A DNA stretch of 19,581 nt, from NCBI GenBank assembly GCA_018700655.1, contig JABIUG010000235.1, positions 1-19,581 of the forward strand, written 5' to 3'. The position numbers were made by a program, and so were the translations under genes. Below the pieces are notes generated by a model. That model was given only the letters and a program-made list of their open reading frames with translations, was not told the DNA's origin and did no database searches. This document shows, piece by piece, positions 6,381-13,314 of the stretch; positions within the stretch are counted from its first letter, which is position 1, and every line of letters begins with the position of its first letter. Source of the DNA: Rhodospirillaceae bacterium. GTDB taxonomy: Bacteria; Pseudomonadota; Alphaproteobacteria; SP197.

Positions 6381-7520
6381 ATGGCCAAACGTGACTTCTA
6401 CGAGGTGCTGGGCATTGATCGTGGGGCTGATGGCACCATGATCAAGAAAGCCTATCGCAAGCTCGCCATGGAGCATCACCCCGATCGAAATGCCGACAAT
6501 CCTGACGCCGAGGCCAAGTTCAAGGAAGCGAACGAAGCCTATGAAATCCTGAAAGACGAGCAGAAACGCGCGGCCTATGACCAGTTCGGCCACTCTGCCT
6601 TCGAGGGCGGTATGGGCGGCGGTGGCAACCCGGGTGATTTCGGATCGAGCTTCGCCGATGTTTTCGACGACCTGTTCGGCGAGTTCATGGGTGGCGGCGG
6701 TCGCCGACGTGGCGGTCGCAGCAGCGGCCAGCGCGGTGCTGACCTGCGCTACAACATGGAAGTCACCCTGGAAGACGCCTTTGCCGGCAAGCAGGCAAAG
6801 ATTCGGGTGCCGACGGCGATTTCCTGTGATTCATGTGGCGGTTCGGGTGCCGATGACCCCGAAGCAACTGCGATTTGCACCAGCTGCGCAGGTCACGGCA
6901 AGGTACGAGCCCAACAGGGCTTCTTTTCGATCGAGCGGACCTGCCCGACCTGTGGCGGCACCGGCAAGGTCATCCGTGACCCCTGCAAGGTCTGTTCGGG
7001 CTCCGGGCGCATCCAGAAGGAAAAGACTCTCAACGTCACGATCCCGGCCGGTGTTGATGACGGCATGCGGATCAGGTTGACGAGTGAGGGCGAGGCCGGT
7101 GTGCGCGGTGGACCTGCGGGCGACCTCTACATCGTGCTTGGCGTCAAACCCCATCCGATATTCCAGCGCGACGGCGGCACGATTTATTGCCCGGTGCCGA
7201 TCACGGTGACCACGGCGGCGCTCGGCGGAGCCATCGAAGTGCCCACGATCGAGGGCAAACGCGCCAAGGTTTCGATCCCGGCAGGAACCCAGGCCGGTCG
7301 CCAGTTCCGCTTGCGCGGCAAGGGCATGACCGGTGTGCGCGGCTCGGCCCGCGGCGACATGATCATCGAGACGATGGTCGAAACCCCGATCGATCTCACC
7401 GCGCGCCAGAAGGAACTGCTCAAGGAATTCGAGGAAGCCGGCGGAACCGGCAGCCACAGCCCGGAATCGGACGGCTTCTTCACCAAGGTCAAGGATCTCT
7501 GGCAGGACCTGACCGACTAG
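6381..7520 (+). CDS. dnaJ: Chaperone protein DnaJ (Hsp40)
   Basis: A 379-residue class I J-protein. The J domain has HPD at residues 33-35. A Gly/Phe-rich linker (about 74-112) contains the DIF-like DVFDDLFG. The zinc-binding region has all four CxxCxGxG repeats: CDSCGGSG (149), CTSCAGHG (166), CPTCGGTG (188) and CKVCSGSG (202). The C-terminal peptide-binding domains follow. It delivers clients to DnaK and stimulates its ATPase. GGGGA lies 7 nt before the ATG. The TAG stop codon is the first part of a palindromic repeat that begins at 7519, so the repeat probably fixed or replaced the original 3' end. Confidence 0.99.
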   Translation: MAKRDFYEVLGIDRGADGTMIKKAYRKLAMEHHPDRNADNPDAEAKFKEANEAYEILKDEQKRAAYDQFGHSAFEGGMGGGGNPGDFGSSFADVFDDLFGEFMGGGGRRRGGRSSGQRGADLRYNMEVTLEDAFAGKQAKIRVPTAISCDSCGGSGADDPEATAICTSCAGHGKVRAQQGFFSIERTCPTCGGTGKVIRDPCKVCSGSGRIQKEKTLNVTIPAGVDDGMRIRLTSEGEAGVRGGPAGDLYIVLGVKPHPIFQRDGGTIYCPVPITVTTAALGGAIEVPTIEGKRAKVSIPAGTQAGRQFRLRGKGMTGVRGSARGDMIIETMVETPIDLTARQKELLKEFEEAGGTGSHSPESDGFFTKVKDLWQDLTD

Positions 7521-7580
7521 AGCGGATCAAGATGGCGTGGAGCCACAAGGTGGCTGCACGCCATCGTGTGAATCCGCTCT
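7519..7580. repeat. Palindromic repeat copy 1, overlapping the dnaJ stop; likely terminator
   Basis: A 62-bp near-perfect palindrome: AGAGCGGAT (7519-7527) with ATCCGCTCT (7572-7580), GATGGCGTG (7531-7539) with CACGCCATC (7557-7565), and AGCCAC (7541-7546) with GTGGCT (7550-7555), loop AAG. The outer ends closely match those at 8533-8593: the right ends are GTGTGAATCCGCTCT here and GCGTGAATCCGATCT there, and the lengths are 62 and 61 bp. It begins inside the dnaJ TAG. As RNA it would be a very stable hairpin. Confidence 0.85.
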
Positions 7581-7591
7581 CCATTAAGAAG

Positions 7592-7624
7592 CAAGAGCAT
7601 CTTCACAAGCTTGATATGCTCTTG
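7592..7624. repeat. Second palindrome downstream of dnaJ
   Basis: CAAGAGCAT (7592-7600) pairs with ATGCTCTTG (7616-7624) around a spacer containing the self-palindrome CAAGCTTG. It resembles the GAGCATGATC-type intergenic palindromes that I recall as common in rhizobia. Further on, GATCCGATCTAGGCTC (7661-7676) looks like another repeat end, so 7518-7676 may be a composite of two or more elements. Confidence 0.6.
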
Positions 7625-7724
7625 AGCACGCCCCGCCCGGTTCGCATCGTCTTGCGCTGCGATCCGATCTAGGCTCCCGCTGCGGATGCGTGCTATCTGG
7701 CATCAGGCATTTTGGGGAAACAAC

Positions 7725-8534
7725 ATGACAGTCAGGATCGGGATCTGCGGTTGCGGCGGACGTATGGGCCGCATGCTGGCCCAGGTTGGCCATGCCCGCG
7801 AGGGAGTGGTGATCGCCGCTGGAATCGAACAGCCTGGCAGCGAGTTACTGGGCCGTGATCTGGGCGAGCTTGCGGGCCTGGGTCCGCTTGGTGTTTTGAT
7901 CGGTGATGACCGGGCGGCTTTGTTTGCCGCCAGCGATGTCGTGGTCGATTTCACGGCACCGGCGTCAACTCTGGCAAATGCTGCCGTGGCGGCCGACACC
8001 GGTAAGGGTCTGGTCGTGGGGACCACGGGTCTTTCGGGCGATGACAAGGCCGTGCTGGAAAAAGCAGCAGATGTTGCGCCGATCGTCTTTGCCGCAAACA
8101 TGAGTCTTGGCGTCAACCTCCTGGCGGGTGTCGCACGCAAGGTTGCTGCCGCGCTCGATGATGAATTCGATATCGAGATTGTCGAGATGCACCACCGTCA
8201 CAAGGTCGATGCGCCCTCGGGCACTGCCCTGGCGCTTGCCGAGGCGGTTGCCGAAGGCCGCGGAGTCGTGCTCGACGAGGTTGTCGATCGAGGTCGTGAT
8301 GGTGTGACCGGTGCGCGCAAGCGCGGCACCATTGGCATGGCTGCGCTGCGCGGCGGCGATGTTGTCGGCGATCATCAGGTGATCTTTGCTGCCGATGGCG
8401 AGCGTATCGAGATCGGCCATCGCGCGAGCGATCGCGGAATCTACGCTCGAGGTGCCATCACTGCAGCCCTTTGGCTTCGCGGCCGACCAGCCGGCCTCTA
8501 TGGCATGGACGATGTCCTGGGGCTCGCCGACTAG
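7725..8534 (+). CDS. dapB: 4-hydroxy-tetrahydrodipicolinate reductase DapB
   Basis: A 269-residue cytoplasmic enzyme of usual length. It reduces hydroxy-tetrahydrodipicolinate with NAD(P)H in the lysine/diaminopimelate pathway, feeding peptidoglycan. Motifs are the dinucleotide-binding GICGCGGRMGRM (6-17), VVDFTAP (73-79), VVGTTGLS (97-104), the signature EIVEMHHRHKVDAPSGTAL (151-169) with its His-His and Lys, and GHRASDRGIYARGAI near the C-terminus. The frame is open further upstream to an ATG at 7686, but the ATG at 7725 has GGGG 7 nt before it and starts exactly at the Rossmann strand. The TAG stop belongs to the next palindromic repeat, as in dnaJ. Confidence 0.98.
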   Translation: MTVRIGICGCGGRMGRMLAQVGHAREGVVIAAGIEQPGSELLGRDLGELAGLGPLGVLIGDDRAALFAASDVVVDFTAPASTLANAAVAADTGKGLVVGTTGLSGDDKAVLEKAADVAPIVFAANMSLGVNLLAGVARKVAAALDDEFDIEIVEMHHRHKVDAPSGTALALAEAVAEGRGVVLDEVVDRGRDGVTGARKRGTIGMAALRGGDVVGDHQVIFAADGERIEIGHRASDRGIYARGAITAALWLRGRPAGLYGMDDVLGLAD

Positions 8535-8593
8535 ATCGGATCGCGAAAAGTTTGCACCACTCGTGGCGCAACCTTTTTGCGTGAATCCGATCT
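8533..8593. repeat. Palindromic repeat copy 2, overlapping the dapB stop; likely terminator
   Basis: A 61-bp imperfect palindrome with outer arms AGATCGGAT (8533-8541) and ATCCGATCT (8585-8593). Inner pairing brings AAAAG against CCTTTTT and CCAC against GTGG at the tip. Its ends match the repeat after dnaJ, and it too begins inside a TAG stop codon. Between two convergent genes, it may terminate both. Confidence 0.8.
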
Positions 8594-8639
8594 GCCCTAA
8601 AGCCCGACCGGTTCAGGGCGAACCAACAGCCCCCGCCCC

Positions 8640-9563
8640 TCAGGATTCGATCCAGTTTGTCTGTTTGCTGCGTTGGCGCTGGTTGACCAGCCATGCGCCC
8701 AGCACGATCAGGACCATACCGAACAGGGCCTCCCAGGGCAGGCGCTCGTGAAGGAATACGGCGCCCAGCACGACTGCGACAATGGGAACCAGATAGGCGA
8801 CAAGCGACGCACGGGTCGCGCCTGTGCGTGCCAGCAGATGGTAGAAGATCAGCCCGGGGATCGCGCTACCGACCGTGCCCAGCACAACCAGGGCGCCGAT
8901 CGACTGCCAGCTGACCGCCAGATCCCATGGCTGATCGGCCAGTGCCGACATCGGGATCAGGAATACAACAGCCGACGCCTGGGAACCGACCGCCAGGGCC
9001 ATGGGTGTCAGTTGCCCGGCGCTGCGCGCCAGGACGTTGGCGCCGGCAATGCAGAATGCTGCGGCCAGGACGGCCAGTTCGGCCAGAAGATGGGCTTCTA
9101 CATTGCCCAGGGCGCCTCGGCCGATCACGGCGATCACCCCGGAAAATCCCAGGATTGCGCCAATAAAACTGGCTGATGACATGCGTTCGTCATGGAACAG
9201 CAGGTGTGCGAACAACATGGTCAGCACCGGCACCATGCCCAGAATGATCCCGGCCAGCCCTGAATCGATATGCAACTGGCCCCACGACAACAGGATCATC
9301 GGGACGACCTGTGTTGCCACGCCCAGCAGTGCGAGCTTGAACCAGATCGCACCGATCGCGGGTAAGCGCTGACGCGCCAGCATCATGACGATGCCCAGGG
9401 TCAGGAAAGAAACGATCGAGCGGGCGCAGGCCAGGGTGACCGGTGGTACTTCCGTGACGATGATATCGATGAACAGGAACGAGCTGCCGAACGAAGCCGC
9501 GCAGATCACCACCAGCGCGATCTCGCGCGGGCCCATATGGCGTATGGGAGTTGCAGACGCCAT
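8640..9563 (-). CDS. EamA/DMT-family transporter (first of a tandem pair in map order)
   Basis: A 307-residue, strongly hydrophobic inner-membrane protein consistent with ten transmembrane helices in two EamA repeats. The first repeat begins at MGPREIALVVICAASFGSSFLF; the second follows about residue 150 (LAELAVLAAAFCIAGANVLAR), ending with VLGAVFLHERLPWEALFGMVLIVLGAWLVNQRQ, the typical ExxxxxxxxGxxLIxxG-type end. Family members export metabolites or amino acids, but the substrate is not predictable. I use the ATG at 9563, which shares one base with the stop of the upstream paralogue (TGATG); a longer reading frame to 9776 runs into that gene and is not used. It converges on dapB. Confidence 0.92.
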   Translation of the reverse strand: MASATPIRHMGPREIALVVICAASFGSSFLFIDIIVTEVPPVTLACARSIVSFLTLGIVMMLARQRLPAIGAIWFKLALLGVATQVVPMILLSWGQLHIDSGLAGIILGMVPVLTMLFAHLLFHDERMSSASFIGAILGFSGVIAVIGRGALGNVEAHLLAELAVLAAAFCIAGANVLARSAGQLTPMALAVGSQASAVVFLIPMSALADQPWDLAVSWQSIGALVVLGTVGSAIPGLIFYHLLARTGATRASLVAYLVPIVAVVLGAVFLHERLPWEALFGMVLIVLGAWLVNQRQRSKQTNWIES

Positions 9564-10456
9564 CACGCCTGCCGGGTCATCGCAAAACGATTGAGGGCAA
9601 GGCCCGAGAGGATCAGAACAAGCGCGATAACCATGCTCCAGGTGAGGTCTTCGTCGAGAAACAACAACCCAAATCCCAAACCGATCAAGGGAATTAAAAA
9701 GTTCACCATGGATGTAAAAACCGCGCCGGTCATCGCAGTGAGGCGAAAGAAAACCATATAACCCATGGCTGTGCAAACGATTCCTAATACAATCATCTGC
9801 AACATCACACCGGCATCAAAGGATAGCTCCCAGGGGGCATCGACGAGCAGGGAAACCGGCAGGATCATCGCGAATCCAGCGATCACAGTGCCGGTGGCAA
9901 GGACGTTGGGATCGAGTGCACGGGCGCGGCGTGCCAGCACGGTGTTGACGGCATAACTGAGCGCCGCGCCGACCACCGCGAGCTCGGCCAGAACATGTCC
10001 GCCCAGTTCCGATAGTGCGTCGGCGCCGACCAGCACCACGATCCCGGCGACGCCCAGCGCCACGCCTGCCAGGCGCATTGGTGTCAGCCTTTCATCGCGA
10101 ACGCCGACATGGGCTATCAGGGCTGTGGCCAGCGGCATGAAGCCGATCAGGATCGAGGCCAGGCTGCTGGAAATCTCCTCCTCGCCGAAGGCGATTAGCG
10201 TAAAGGGAATGACATTGCCCGAAAGTGCCAGCAGCAGAAACGTGGCGAGGGTTTCGCGGTCACGGGGCAGGTGTTTGCCGCTCCAGCGCATCACAGCGAG
10301 CAAAAAGAGGCCGGCAAAGCCCAGGCGAAACGCGACCATCGTGAAAGGAGGGACGGTATCGACCGTGATGCGAATCAGTGTGAACGAGGATGCCCAGATG
10401 ACAGAAAGCAGCAGCAACAGGGCAATGGCGCGAACGGAATGGTTGTCAGATGACAT
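9563..10456 (-). CDS. EamA/DMT-family transporter (second of the tandem pair in map order)
   Basis: A 297-residue inner-membrane protein with two EamA repeats: ALLLLLSVIWASSFTLIRITVDTVPPFTMVAFRLGFAGL at the N-terminus and a second unit starting near LAELAVVGAALSYAVNTVLARRAR, closing with LFLDEDLTWSMVIALVLILSGLALNRF. It has the same layout as its downstream neighbour (compare LAELAVLAAAFCIAGANVLAR there), so the pair probably arose by duplication. The ATG at 10456 overlaps the end of the DUF2244 gene by 11 bp; a GTG at 10465 is an alternative. Neither has a clear ribosome site, so coupling to the upstream gene is likely. Substrate unknown. Confidence 0.92.
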   Translation of the reverse strand: MSSDNHSVRAIALLLLLSVIWASSFTLIRITVDTVPPFTMVAFRLGFAGLFLLAVMRWSGKHLPRDRETLATFLLLALSGNVIPFTLIAFGEEEISSSLASILIGFMPLATALIAHVGVRDERLTPMRLAGVALGVAGIVVLVGADALSELGGHVLAELAVVGAALSYAVNTVLARRARALDPNVLATGTVIAGFAMILPVSLLVDAPWELSFDAGVMLQMIVLGIVCTAMGYMVFFRLTAMTGAVFTSMVNFLIPLIGLGFGLLFLDEDLTWSMVIALVLILSGLALNRFAMTRQA

Positions 10457-10946
10457 CAGGAGCACTGCGCCATCGTATCAGGGCGCCGTTGAGAGCATCG
10501 GCAAGGTCGCTGCGTTCTTCGTCGCTCAGGAATGCACCGATGTGGAGACGTTTGCCGTGGGAAGCCACGACCAACCGGTTGTGGTCGTGACCGAAGGGGA
10601 CGACGGCGACCCGAACCCAGCCGGGCTCGAAGGTCCAGGTCGCAGTGCGACCAGACGGCTGGACACGTGCGATGTGCAGGATCCGGTCATCCAGACACAG
10701 GGTTTCGAAGACCCGCCCGGAACGGTAGTTGAGCTCGAACGCGCCCCAGACCAGCACGACTTCCAGCCCGCAGAAGCCGGCGACCGGCCAGGCACCCAGA
10801 CCCCAAAATGCAAGGCCGATCAACCCGAGTGCGCCGGCCAGTCCGCCGATCAGCAGGGCATAACCCCAGCGCGGCAGCGACCGGTGCGGCATCAGGATAG
10901 CGTCGAAATGGACGCTATCAGGCTCGGAATCATTGTCAGTTCTCAT
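10446..10946 (-). CDS. DUF2244 family membrane protein
   Basis: A 166-residue protein with two adjacent transmembrane segments (about residues 28-65: YALLIGGLAGALGLIGLAFW, then PVAGFCGLEVVLVWGAFELN) followed by a cytosolic or periplasmic PH-like beta domain. The conserved text RVFETLCLDDRILHIARVQPSGRTATWTFEPGWVRV and RLVVASHGKRLHIGAFLSDEER is characteristic of DUF2244. The function is unknown. I start at the ATG at 10946; an in-frame ATG at 10982 would add 12 residues, and neither start has a strong ribosome site. It leads the minus-strand operon with the two EamA genes and is divergent from nth, an arrangement I recall from other alphaproteobacteria. Confidence 0.88.
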   Translation of the reverse strand: MRTDNDSEPDSVHFDAILMPHRSLPRWGYALLIGGLAGALGLIGLAFWGLGAWPVAGFCGLEVVLVWGAFELNYRSGRVFETLCLDDRILHIARVQPSGRTATWTFEPGWVRVAVVPFGHDHNRLVVASHGKRLHIGAFLSDEERSDLADALNGALIRWRSAPDVI

Positions 10947-11019
10947 GGCTGCCGTGATAGCGCGCCCGGCATCATTCGTCATCCTGCACCAGCGCTTGAA
11001 AAGAAAGCGACTGGGTAGG

Positions 11020-11074
11020 ACGACCCTGCGGTTCCGGGTCGTTGGAATCCACTCTAACGTGACCACCATGGTGG
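11020..11074. other. Hairpin and palindrome upstream of nth
   Basis: ACGACCC (11020-11026) and GGGTCGT (11036-11042) form a perfect 7-bp stem, and CCACCATGGTGG (11063-11074) is a perfect 12-bp palindrome. Both lie in the divergent spacer between the DUF2244 gene and nth. The palindrome could be an operator, but no −35/−10 pair was clear enough to call. Confidence 0.4.
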
Positions 11075-11127
11075 CAGGCATTTCCAGCCCGGGTCTGTTG
11101 GTTTGATCACAGCGGATGAACTAGAGA

Positions 11128-11877
11128 ATGAAAAAAAAACATATCGACCGCCTCTTCGAATCGCTCGCCGCAGTGATTCCCGAGCCCGAGACAGAGCTCG
11201 AATACAGCAATGTCTTTACCCTGCTGGTCTCGGTCGTGTTGTCGGCACAGGCGACTGACAAAGGTGTCAATGCGGCGACCCCGGGGCTTTTTGCCCTGGC
11301 TGACACACCCGAAAAGATGGTCGCGCTGGGTGAGGAGCGGGTGCGCGACAAGATCAAGACGATCGGTCTGTTCAACGCCAAGGCCAGGAACGTGATCAAG
11401 CTCTCCCGGATGCTGATCGACGAACACGCTAGTGAAGTTCCGGCCAGCCGCGAAGCGCTGCAGACCCTGCCTGGCGTGGGGCGCAAGACTGCCAGTGTGG
11501 TGATGAACGAAGCCTTTGGCGAGCCGACCATCGCGGTCGACACCCACGTCTTCCGGGTCTCGAACCGGACCCGACTGGCGCCGGCCAAGACAGCCGACAA
11601 GGTTGAGCAAAAGCTGGAAAAGATCGTGCCGGCACGCTGGAAAAAGGGCGCCCATCACTGGCTCATCCTGCATGGCCGCTACACTTGCCTGGCACGCAAG
11701 CCGAAATGCTGGGAATGCGTGATTGCCGACATCTGCCCGTTCAAACCCAAGACCTCCGATCCCGAAGCTGAAGCAGCCGCCAAGGCCGAGAAAAAGGCCG
11801 CCGGCAAACGCAGCCTCTCGCCGCCCCGCCCGAAAGCCGGGAAGGCCGCCAAGCGGGTAACGAAACCGCGCGCGTAA
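11128..11877 (+). CDS. nth: Endonuclease III (DNA glycosylase/AP lyase)
   Basis: A 249-residue base-excision repair enzyme that removes oxidised pyrimidines and cleaves the abasic site. The helix-hairpin-helix LPGVGRKTA contains catalytic Lys120, VDTHVFRV contains Asp138, and the iron-sulfur cluster ligands C187-x6-C194-x2-C197-x5-C203 are complete. These numbers equal those of E. coli Nth, which supports the ATG at 11128. The ribosome site is weak (TAGAG close to the ATG). After residue 210 comes a basic Lys/Ala/Pro-rich tail of about 39 residues, longer than the E. coli end. A TCCTGACA/TGTCAGGA hairpin follows the stop. Confidence 0.97.
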   Translation: MKKKHIDRLFESLAAVIPEPETELEYSNVFTLLVSVVLSAQATDKGVNAATPGLFALADTPEKMVALGEERVRDKIKTIGLFNAKARNVIKLSRMLIDEHASEVPASREALQTLPGVGRKTASVVMNEAFGEPTIAVDTHVFRVSNRTRLAPAKTADKVEQKLEKIVPARWKKGAHHWLILHGRYTCLARKPKCWECVIADICPFKPKTSDPEAEAAAKAEKKAAGKRSLSPPRPKAGKAAKRVTKPRA

Positions 11878-11890
11878 AGGCCTGTGACGC

Positions 11891-11912
11891 TCCTGACATG
11901 ATGCTGTCAGGA
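11891..11912 (+). terminator. Hairpin after nth
   Basis: TCCTGACA (11891-11898) and TGTCAGGA (11905-11912) form a perfect 8-bp stem with a 6-nt loop, 14 bp after the nth stop. No T-run follows, so it may be a weak terminator or a 3'-end stabiliser. Confidence 0.45.
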
Positions 11913-11959
11913 TGTGTGGGTTAAGGTGCTCCATTCCTCTCGATGTCTGGAGCGCCGTC

Positions 11960-12317
11960 ATGGCCGACCTTGCTGCCTATCAAGCGAAATCCGGGAGATT
12001 CGTTCCGGTCTGGACGCTGGAAATTCAGACGCTGGCATCCGACACCGACCGCTTGCTCGACGACCCACAGCCATATCGATGGTTTCGAGCCCGGGACGAC
12101 CGAGAGCTATCCGATGGTTGAACTGAAACTCTCGATCGAGCCTGACGATACCGTGCTGGCGCGCGTCATGGACGCGATCATGGAGGTCCATCACTACGAG
12201 GAGCCGGTGATCCTGCTGCTTGAGGCCTGGGCAAGCCGGGCGAACTACGACCCCAACCGCGACAATCCCCACCGCTGGTGGAACAACAGCCGCGGACTGC
12301 CTGATCGGCTGCCCTGA
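11960..12317 (+). pseudogene. Small NIF3/CutA-like fold protein, split by a probable one-base frameshift
   Basis: Two reading frames together make one protein. The first (ATG at 11960, GGAG 7 nt upstream) reads MADLAAYQAKSGRFVPVWTL and on to LLDDPQPY, then degenerates to a stop at 12121. The frame one base on reads DGFEPGTTESYPMVELKLSI and continues through DAIMEVHHYEEPVILLLEAW to a stop at 12317. HHYEEPVI resembles the HPYEEPA motif of NIF3/YqfO-type domains (family knowledge). Skipping one C near 12080 joins the two into about 118 residues. It may be a real null mutation, a sequencing error or, less likely, recoding. The exact family and function are uncertain. Confidence 0.6.
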
Positions 12318-12384
12318 ACCAAATGCAGGCATTCGCCGCGGCGTTCTGATCTAGACCGCATGGCGAGCCATCCAGCGCGATCGA

Positions 12385-12431
12385 CCCTCACCCCGGCCCT
12401 TTCCCCCGAGGGGAGAGGGCTGGGGTGAGGG
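12385..12431. repeat. REP-like intergenic hairpin
   Basis: A 22-bp left arm starting CCCTCACCCCGGCCCT (12385-12406) pairs with 12410-12431 at 20 of 22 positions around a CGA loop. Near-identical CCCTCACCCC...GGGGTGAGGG palindromes are common intergenic repeats in many proteobacteria. It lies between the convergent NIF3-like gene and cobK and could act as a bidirectional transcript end. The remainder of 12318-12570 shows no gene I can support. Confidence 0.85.
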
Positions 12432-12570
12432 GGCGTTGCCCTTCTCCAATCTCGAGGCTGCGCGGATGCGGCCTCCCATCTTCATCTTGCCGGCCGGTGA
12501 TCTCGGAGAGACTGGCGTGCTCATCGGGCCGGAAGAAGGTCACCTGACCGCCAATGTTGCATTGACGAAA

Positions 12571-13314
12571 TCACCGCTGATCGGCGATCCAGTCCATGAC
12601 TTCTTTGACTGATGAAGCAGCAGGCCCCTGCGGCATGGCTGGACGGCGCAACATCACGACCGGGATCGCGCGTTCCCGGGCAGCGGTGATCTTGGCTTGC
12701 GTGGCATTGCCACCGGCAGCTTTGGTGACGAGCAGGTCGACCGCGTGTTCTTCCATCAGGGCGTGTTCGTCTGCGACGGAGAAAGGGCCGCGCGCCTGAA
12801 GCAGCGTCGCATGGGGCGGGAGTGGATTTTCGGGTTCCTCGATCATGCGTGCGACAAGCCGTAATCCCGTCAGCGCCAAAAACGGTTCCAGGTCACGCCG
12901 GCCAAGCGTGATGAGCACGCAGGCAGGGTTAAGATTTTTCGAAACCTCAGCTGCGGACCTGGCGTCATCGACTTCGATCCAATGATCCCCGGTCTCGCGT
13001 TGCCACATGGGACGGACCAGTTTGATGCGCGGTATTCCTATTTTCGTGGCAGCGCTCTCGCCATGGGCTGCCATGGATGACGCAAAGGGATGGGTTGCAT
13101 CGATCAACCCGTCGACCGACTCGGCGAGTAGATAGTCGGCCAGGCCGTCAGCGCCGCCAAAGCCGCCGGTACGCAACGTGCCGGGACCGGTCACGGGGTT
13201 GCGTGTCACCCCGGCGAGCGAGGTGATCACTTCAAGCTCGGGACAATCGGCATGGAGCGCCTCGGCCAGCGCGACGGCTTCGGAAGTGCCGCCCAGAATC
13301 AGGATGCGGGTCAA
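12571..13314 (-). CDS. cobK: Precorrin-6A reductase CobK/CbiJ
   Basis: A 247-residue cytoplasmic reductase of the cobalamin pathway, which reduces the corrin macrocycle of precorrin-6A (or cobalt-precorrin-6A) with NAD(P)H. Seen: the N-terminal RILILGGTSEAVALAEAL (residues 3-20), IDATHPFASSMA (71-82), the central LITLGRRDLEPF and the C-terminal LLVTKAAGGNATQAKITAA, all typical of CobK/CbiJ. No ATG fits; translation most likely begins at TTG 13314, which overlaps the cbiD stop (TTGA), so it should be translationally coupled to cbiD. Confidence 0.93.
   Translation of the reverse strand: MTRILILGGTSEAVALAEALHADCPELEVITSLAGVTRNPVTGPGTLRTGGFGGADGLADYLLAESVDGLIDATHPFASSMAAHGESAATKIGIPRIKLVRPMWQRETGDHWIEVDDARSAAEVSKNLNPACVLITLGRRDLEPFLALTGLRLVARMIEEPENPLPPHATLLQARGPFSVADEHALMEEHAVDLLVTKAAGGNATQAKITAARERAIPVVMLRRPAMPQGPAASSVKEVMDWIADQR

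Noticed and set aside
4760..6388. 542-residue open frame antisense to dnaK
   Set aside because: dnaK commonly has a long open antisense frame because of its codon bias. The translation has no recognisable domain, and the plus strand is an intact dnaK.
9564..9776. Upstream extension of the first EamA gene to 9776
   Set aside because: It lies wholly inside the neighbouring EamA gene in another frame. The ATG at 9563 couples neatly to that gene's stop.
12467..12613. Short plus-strand frame starting MRPPIFILPAGDLGETG
   Set aside because: It overlaps the 3' end of cobK, has no clear ribosome site, and mirrors the minus-strand frame over the same bases.
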